NCBI GenBank assembly: GCA_030760725.1
Contig: JASWHV010000012.1
Location: 41,075,652-41,139,651 of the forward strand
Length of the DNA stretch: 64,000 bases
Source: Neostapfia colusana
Lineage: Eukaryota > Streptophyta > Magnoliopsida > Poales > Poaceae
Reading direction: 5' to 3'
The stretch's first letter is position 1, and every line of letters starts with the position of its first letter. The position numbers and the translations under genes were made by a program. Below the pieces are notes generated by a model, which was given only the letters and a program-made list of their open reading frames with translations, was not told the origin of the DNA and made no database searches. Below are positions 57,909-64,000 of the stretch, in pieces.

Positions 57909-57946
57909 CCACCCCATGGTCCTCCCACTCTGGGATCGCATAGGGT

Positions 57947-57967
57947 GGTGTCGTGCGATGCGGCACC
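57947..57967 (-). promoter_or_regulatory. Terminal LTR hairpin
   Basis: GGTGTCG / CGGCACC arms, 21 nt overall, with aaataaaag on the sense strand upstream (plus-strand acttttatttacat near 58007). Confidence 0.45.
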
Positions 57968-58153
57968 CAACAGCACACAAGAAAAGATTAAGAACAACAT
58001 ACAAACTTTTATTTACATAAAACAACGGAAGTCTTTTACTGAACGTGATATACAGCGGAAGTATTATTCATAGCTACACCCTCAGCCTAGCTATGCAAAA
58101 AGTGCAGCCGTCCATCCCGGGGACGCTACACACTAGCAACATATAACCGAAGA

Positions 58154-58239
58154 TCACGGCGGCGTGCAGGGCTCCAGCTCGGCCGTGTACCCCGATGGGG
58201 GCACCGCCTTGTCCTCAGACCCTTCCTCATAATTCTCAC
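58154..58239 (-). other. Exon-like block B (LTR at 57.9 kb)
   Basis: After CTGCAG it reads GENYEEGSEDKAVPPSGY, then TAELEPCTPP and TGA. It is 86 bp and intact. Its partner block A is missing because of the deletion near 58762. Confidence 0.55.
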
Positions 58240-58427
58240 CTGCAGCAGCTCAATTATAGCAACCGTGAGCACGATGCTCAGCAAGGCTTAACTGTCACTC
58301 CTAAACATGATACTTTATATGCAGGGATTGTTAATATAGGAAAATGATATTGCGATAAAGATACGCCTACATGTTAATCCTTACTTTCAGTTTTATAGCA
58401 GCAGATTAATATGCCTTAGGCAACCCT

Positions 58428-58473
58428 CACATCGGAAGTCCACAATCAAAAAGAAGAGCTTTCCTCCGATGTG
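58428..58473 (-). promoter_or_regulatory. Conserved LTR hairpin
   Basis: Arms CACATCGGA and TCCGATGTG (9 pairs). The loop is slightly altered (ccacaatcaaaaagaag). Confidence 0.6.
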
Positions 58474-61243
58474 ATTATGCCCAAAGTGGAATATAAACTT
58501 AATGAGCTCTACATCTACAGCATACATGGTTTCAATACAATAATAGATCAATGCATCATATTCTTCTGGCTTCTTTCAATTCTTACTATGTCACAGTGCA
58601 GTGAACAAGTGGTACTCAAATAACCACGAGGAACAGTGATTGCAATCAATAGACACCCGGATAACATGTCACATACACCCATTTCAGAAGTGTGGTGCTT
58701 CACACCTTCCTACTCTGTTGTATGCAGCAACCATTCAAAGGAAACCCAAATGCCGAACCGGTCCATCCATCACTATATGAGATGCAACAAAATAGATGTG
58801 TATGTGCTAATGATTTATAAGGAATAAACTTCTATTACTAACTACTGCTATTAAGGTTTCTTAATTGGCTTTGGGATTTTTCTAATGCATACTAGACTCT
58901 CTAAGGATGATTCAAGCAGAATTTGAGAAACTCTCATGGAAGCTTGTGGTCTCCAAAATTCCCACAAGTACAAGGCTTCTCTGAATTTTGATCTCAAATC
59001 TGAAGTTTTGACATGGCTAACATTGGAAGATCTAATTAAAGCAGGTCTTTCTAGTTCTAACAAAATCTGTTTCATAATTTTTCGAGCTACCTACAGGGAG
59101 AAATGAAATTTTGAAGTTGATAGGAAATCCTGAACAAGTTTCTGTTTATTTTGGAAATTCCAATTGAAGGCTGAACTTTGGATCATAGTTTAGCCAAGCA
59201 AATGTACTCCAATGAAGCTCAAATTTTTATGGGATTCGCTAGAGTTATGAAATATCTTCTGATCAAATTTGAGGAAATTCCATAAGAGGGATTTCCTGGA
59301 ATTAATTCCCAAAGGTTTAACTTTGATGACTTTTGTACAAATTTCCAGGGACCTACAGACCCAATTCTCTGCATTTATGCAAAGTGCTGACTGAGAGGAA
59401 TCCAACAAAATTTGTGTCACAAATTTTGGACATTCCTATTGAAAGTTATGGGGTTTCAAAGTTTGACCTAAATCTGAAATTAGGGAAAAGTTTAAACTCT
59501 GGTTATGGGCCCCACTGGTTTGAACTGGGCCACTGAGCTCGCGGCCACACGGCAGCCAACGGGGTTCCACCCACACAGCCGCACCAGATACCAGCCGCAA
59601 ACTGCTTCCCTCTGGAAAAAAGAGGCTGACCAGTGGGACCCGTGCCCCTTCGTCAACCTCTCGACACCCGCGTTTCCCCCGCAGCAACCCTCGCCGGAGA
59701 GCTACACGATGGTGGGGTCGGGGAAGGGTGACAATGACCGGAACAGTGCTCGCACCGGCGGCCATGTTGAGCTCCACTTCGGCGAACCCGTTCTCACTCG
59801 GAAATTGGTCATTCGGGCTAGGGTTTTCTCCAAAAGCACTAGTGAGGCATGACCAACCTCAACCTGTATCCCGTTCTCCATTAAAAATACCAGAAGTTGG
59901 ACCTCACCGGCGATCCGAGCCTGCAAAACGATGGCGGCGACAAAAACTCAGTGTCCGGTACCTCTACGTGATCATTTGAACAGCTAGGTCTTCGGAAAGG
60001 TCCGCAAGCGTGTGAAGAAGCTACCCTAAGCTCATCTACCATGGAGCTACTCGGAGCACGATGAATTTCCCCGAAGAGTTCTCGGTTTTCAAAAGAACCG
60101 TCGGTGCCAAACTTAAAATTACACGGCGCCGGGGCTAGGGAAGAGGGAGCACGTTGGAGGGAAGGAAGAAGAGTTTCTAATGCGCCTCAGGAACCTTTTG
60201 TTCAAGCTCGAGAGGCTGTCAATCCATTGGGCAATGGTGCGGCGCAGAGGCGATCAACACCGGATAGCCGAAGGAAAACCTAGCTCGCGGAAGCCAACCG
60301 ATGGTGCTAGCGACTTCTTACGGCCTCAGTAAGCAGAAGAGAGACTTGGCACAGATTTCCAGTGGCTCAGTCGAGCGAGAAGCATACCGAGCTTGTCGGG
60401 TGTCGATGAGCCGATGAGTTCTTCCGCCGGGTGAGCGTTTCAGCGGGAGTTCGTACGGGAGAAGGGAGAGGCTAGGGAAACCGAGGAGCTGAGGGAAGCG
60501 GAATGTCCCGTGCACTCTGTCGTGGCTCACGATGTGGAGGGCACGTCGATGGCGGCAGTTTGTGCAGCCGCTCGGTGGCGCGCCGAGGTGAAAACAGAGC
60601 CCGATTGTTTAGAACTGTGTGGCTGACTTGTGGGGCCCATCACACCTAATAAAGTTACTGATATTTTTCTCCCCTCTTCCAAATTAAAAACTTTGCTTCA
60701 CCCCAAAGTCATGGTTTGAATTTTTGGAATTCAAATGGATTTAATTACAAGTGTGGAATTTGAACTGCATTTGGTTATTAGAATTTGAATTTGGATTTGG
60801 ATCTTCCTCTTTCCATTGCTCCAAATTCATAGCAAACCAAACTCAAATAATCTAAATTTTGGCATGGATGCGAATTCAAATGTGGGGAACACATTTGTGA
60901 AACCAAATTTGCAGGTTGAGGAAGTTGGAATTTGAAACTGAAATTTAAATTCAGATTTGAGTGCTTCCTCTTTTAATTCCAAACAAATAGTAAAACCCCT
61001 CCAAGTGAGCTGAAATTTTGAAAGCTTAATATTTGGATTATGGAGACCAAAGTTATGAATTTAGATCTCCATGTTTGGAAGTTTTTGGGATGTTTGAATC
61101 ATTACTTTGAACTCACACCGTTATTTTTTTAGATAATGGAAATTGTATTCCGGCCTCTAAAATGTTGTATACAGCCACAGGAACCTTACATCACAGATTA
61201 CAGATTGCAGCATTCATCGCTGCTCTAAAAGTCTCATCTAAAC

Positions 61244-61705
61244 TCATAAATAACAAAGTCTATTATTATTTTTCCAACCATTATTAGTGAAAATCTCAAG
61301 CGCAATTATTTCCAATGACTTGCTCGCCTTATGCAACATATTTCTCATCATTTCATCCATCTGCAGTAATGCCCAAAATCTCATCCAGTATGTTCCCCTG
61401 AAAATAGCCTGCAAAAATGAAGAAAATTTGACATCATCAAATATAATATCATTGCTACATCTCCAAATTGCCCAACATATGGCAGCAGCTCCAACCAACA
61501 GGATTTTTCTTACTTCTATATTATAATTATGTAGCCATCTTCGAAGCATATGAGGTACTGATCTTAGAGGGCTTATCCCAGTAGATATATGAACAATTCT
61601 CCGTATTGCCTTTGCATGTTGGCAATCAAATAGGAGATGCTGAATTGTTTCATTGCAATTACAGAAACAACAATGTATATTACCCTTCCAGTTCCTCCTC
61701 ACCAA
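61244..61705 (-). pseudogene. LINE ORF2 C-terminal zinc-binding (zf-RVT-like) region
   Basis: RRNWKGNIHCCFCNCNETIQ, HLLFDCQHAK and VGAAAICWAIWRCSNDIIF match the C-terminal zinc-knuckle domain usual at the end of plant L1 ORF2. It is open for 153 codons. The piece at 62195-62560 (FDQYRSRFFWQGNKNKNRYR, RPRDQGGLGIIDLETQ) lies upstream in another frame. Confidence 0.82.
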
Positions 61706-62194
61706 ATTATATTTTGTTAGGGTTACTCCTCATTGTAAAACCATAAGAATATTTTTATCTTTAAAGGAATTTTAATCCTCCAAATCAGTTTATGCTGAAA
61801 ATTAATATTTTGATTCATCTGGTGATAATACATCGAATGGACAGTAAATTGTCCACTCTTATGTAGGTTCCATGTGAAAATATCTTTTCATTCAGTTAAT
61901 CTGATTTGGAGTAATTTTGCTACCAAATCATACCATTCATTGGCTTTTATACCTACCAATGGTCTTCTAAATGATATATTTAGTGGCTCGGAATTCATGA
62001 CTTCAGCCACTAAGGCATGTGGACGGCGTACTATGTTATATAAAGTCGGGTATATATCCTTAGGTGGCTAATGACAGACCCATGAGTCTTCCCAGAATCT
62101 TATCTGTGATCCATTTTTGAGATGAAATGAACCACGGTTAATCACATCCTCTTTTATTTTCATTAAACCCTTCCAAAAATGTGATTCATTGGGT

Positions 62195-62560
62195 TTAACA
62201 TGTACTTGTGAGAGTGATTTGGATCTCAGATTTTTTTCTGAGTAATGTTTGCCATATCCCGCCCTCATTGAGAAATTTTACAATCCATTTGCTCAACAAG
62301 CATTTTTTCTGGGTCTCCAGGTCTATTATTCCAAGTCCACCTTGATCTCTAGGACGGCATAATATAACCCATTTGGCTAGACGATATCTATTTTTATTTT
62401 TATTTCCTTGCCAAAAGAATCTAGATCTATATTGATCGAATCTTTTAACTACTCTTTTTGGTATCTCAAAAAACGACATCATAAACATTGGTAAAGCACA
62501 AGTACAGAGTTTAGGAGAACTAATATTCCTCCATCTGATAAATGATTTGCTTTCCAACAA
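62195..62560 (-). pseudogene. LINE ORF2 region between RT and zinc domain
   Basis: The SRFFWQGNKNKNRYRLAKW and CRPRDQGGLGI motifs are standard for plant L1 ORF2 downstream of RT. It is frameshifted relative to both neighbours. Confidence 0.82.
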
Positions 62561-62681
62561 GTCAGTTTCTTCACAAAACGATCTTCAATACATCTCCATT
62601 CCGTATTGAGTAGCTTTCTATAATGCATTGGAATACCCAAATATTTAAATGGGTACTCCCCTGTATTGCATCCAAATAATT

Positions 62682-63404
62682 CTATATATTCATTTTTAAA
62701 TTCCTTTGCTTTTCCAAAGCAAAGATCTCACTCTTGTGGAAATTAATCTTAAGACCAGATAAATATTCAGAAGTAGTTAGTAATAATTTCATATTTCTTG
62801 CTTCAACTAAATCATGGTCCATAAAAATGATTGTATCATCCGCATATTGCAGGATTGATAATCCATCATCCATGAGGTGTGGGATGACTCCCTTTATTTT
62901 TTTGTCAACCTTTGCTCTTTTGATTATTACTGAAAGCATGTCTACCATTATATTATATAAAATAGGTGATATTTGGTCACCTTGGCGTAACCCTTTTTTT
63001 GATTGAAAATAATGTCCGATATCATCATTTACTTTGACAGAGACACTGCCTTTTGTAATAAAGTTGTCAATCCATCTACACCATTTGGGTGTAAAGGCTT
63101 TCATCCTTAAGCACTGATGTAAGAATGACCATTTAATTTTATCATAGGCTTTTTTGAAATCTATTTTGAAAATGACTCCATCAAGTTTCTTCCTATGTAA
63201 TTCATGTAAGGTCTCATGTAGAATGATGACACCTTCCATTATTTTTCTACCCGACATGAATGCCGTCTGTGATGGTCTCACAATATTTTGAGCAACTTTA
63301 TTTAACCTATTTTTGCCAACTTTTGTAAATATCTTAAAGCTGACATTAAGTAAATAGATCAGTCTATATTGTTGTATTTGATTAGCATTATCCTTCTTTG
63401 GTAG
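62682..63404 (-). pseudogene. LINE reverse transcriptase (partial)
   Basis: The open frame holds the RT palm: LPKKDNANQIQQYR, SQTAFMSGRKIMEGVIILHE, VIFKIDFKKAYDKIKWSFLH (motif A), KKGLRQGDQISPILYNIMVD (motif B) and LQYADDTIIFM (catalytic YADD at about 62836-62847). The N-terminal fingers and everything upstream are lost at the LTR junction (63404). The predicted first residues before SLPKKD come from the LTR. Confidence 0.9.
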
Positions 63405-63448
63405 TGACACGACCCCAAAGGTCCTGTCGAGCAAGGATCACGCTGAGG

Positions 63449-63469
63449 GGTGCTGCGTTGCACAGCACC
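63449..63469 (-). promoter_or_regulatory. Terminal LTR hairpin
   Basis: GGTGCTG / CAGCACC, seven perfect pairs. The T-A pair is compensated relative to GGTGCCG-type copies. Confidence 0.55.
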
Positions 63470-63634
63470 GGATAACACACGTCAAAGGTACAAAGCGGAA
63501 GCGAAATTTTATTACATAAACAAGTTTATGAACATGTTTACATCAAAATAAGTCCAGTCTACACTCACGGGCGTAGACTACGCATCAAGTCCACGTTCAT
63601 CCCTTGAACGTGTCCTTGCTAGCACACACGCACA

Positions 63635-63723
63635 CTAACTCTGCGGCGTGCACGACTCCCACTCGACGGGATTCCCCTCCTGGGGTTCCGTCTCTTCCTC
63701 GGGAGTCCCTTCCTCATAGAACC
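63635..63723 (-). other. Exon-like block B (last LTR)
   Basis: After TTTTGCAG it reads GFYEEGTPEEETEPQEGNP, then VEWESCTPQS and TAG. It is 89 bp (three more than the 86-bp copies) and open. YEEG and the (T/V)(A)EWE.CTP ending match the other copies despite diverged middle residues. Confidence 0.55.
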
Positions 63724-63914
63724 CTGCAAAAGCTTCAAACACAAGCAGTGAGCACGAAGGCTCAGCAAGTCTGACCCGTCTCACCTAAACATGGAACTCC
63801 TACATGAGGGGTGATGGGTTACATGAGGTAAAAATCATTTGCAAAGGACTCGCCTAATTAGTGGAACCTTACTTTCAAGTTTTAGCATCAGTTTGTGGAG
63901 AACCTTACGCTAAG

Positions 63915-63963
63915 GCACATGAGAGAGCCGCAATCAAACAAGAAACGCATTTCTCTCATATGC
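63915..63963 (-). promoter_or_regulatory. Conserved LTR hairpin, rearranged arms
   Basis: Arms ATGAGAGA (63919-63926) and TCTCTCAT (63952-63959) pair over 8 bp, extended by GCA/TGC outside a mismatch. The arms differ from CATCGGA/TCCGATG elsewhere, while the loop gcaatcaaacaagaaacgc is kept. Confidence 0.7.
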
Positions 63964-64000
63964 TTTGCCCAAAGTTGAAATGAACTTTAGTTAGCTCTAA

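Larger units (their letters stand above)
57909..61121 (-). repeat. Tekay LTR (5' LTR of the minus copy)
   Basis: Close in sequence to the LTRs of the complete element: terminal hairpin at 57947-57967, block B at 58154-58239, hairpin at 58428-58473. An internal deletion near 58762 removes about 700 bp, including block A and the surrounding intron. A GC-rich island (59500-60630) and TATA-like agaaaaatat (60661-60670, minus) follow. The last roughly 100 bp at the LTR start (beyond cacaccgtta) are displaced by the LINE. Confidence 0.88.
61122..63404 (-). mobile_element. 5'-truncated L1-type LINE
   Basis: Minus-strand RT and C-terminal zinc region, with a T-run (attttttta, 61122-61130) that would be the poly(A) tail on the minus strand. 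It is inserted in the Tekay LTR just after cacaccgtta. Its 5' side is replaced by the LTR that starts at 63405, so ORF1, the endonuclease and the RT N-terminus are not visible. Confidence 0.88.
63405..64000 (-). repeat. Minus-strand Tekay-type LTR (start only)
   Basis: Begins TGACACGACCCC and interrupts the LINE. It contains the terminal hairpin (63449-63469), block B (63635-63723) and the conserved hairpin (63915-63963). It continues beyond the window. It is a diverged subfamily, judging by its rearranged hairpin arms. Confidence 0.85.

Noticed and set aside
1..64000. Host genes, tRNAs, CRISPR-like arrays or organelle inserts
   Set aside because: None found by reading both strands. Repeats present are LTRs, short tandem or motif clusters, and the regularly spaced CGGACC units are far too short and irregular for an array.

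Overview
This is a plant nuclear intergenic region built almost entirely from nested retrotransposons. It is most likely from a grass with a large genome, inferred from the lineages present: Tekay/Del-type Ty3/gypsy chromoviruses with 4-5 kb LTRs, a Tat-lineage Ty3/gypsy, a Sirevirus-like (SIRE/Maximus) Ty1/copia, and an L1-type LINE. I see no convincing host gene, tRNA, rRNA or CRISPR array. Almost every ORF is a retroelement gag or pol piece broken by stops, frameshifts or insertions.

Layout. 1-984: a gag fragment (+) and an unassigned GC-rich stretch. 985-1629 plus 20943-24280: one minus-strand Tekay-type LTR, split by a complete plus-strand Tekay element at 1630-20942 (LTRs of 3927 and 3923 bp, target duplication ATCGG, PBS, gag, pol, chromodomain, PPT). 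That element carries a 4.9-kb solo LTR (10282-15171, target duplication AGCAC) inside its RNase H domain. 24281-25031: Tekay integrase/chromodomain remnant (-). It is fused to a degenerate Tat-lineage internal region (25032-31172, -). 31173-33613 and 33614-35329: two plus-strand LTR fragments. 35330-36942 plus 50783-about 52160: a minus-strand LTR split by a Sirevirus-like copia element (36943-50782, -). The copia holds a second solo LTR (38707-42723). 52161-57908: Tekay internal region (-), followed by its LTR (57909-61121). 61122-63404: 5'-truncated LINE (-). 63405-end: start of another minus-strand LTR.

The most interesting signals lie inside the long Tekay LTRs, not in gag or pol. (1) A hairpin with a nearly invariant loop and compensating stem changes occurs in seven LTR copies. 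(2) Two short exon-like blocks, A (78-81 bp) and B (86-98 bp), keep one reading frame across diverged LTRs, with all length differences in multiples of three and a shared C-terminal peptide. They are separated by a GC-AG or GT-AG intron in phase 1, which suggests a small spliced LTR-encoded product. (3) A second covarying hairpin follows the AATAAA near the LTR 3' end. (4) A palindromic GTGGG(A/T)CCCAC motif sits just downstream of a TATA-like box. All of these rest on hand alignment and need computation to confirm.
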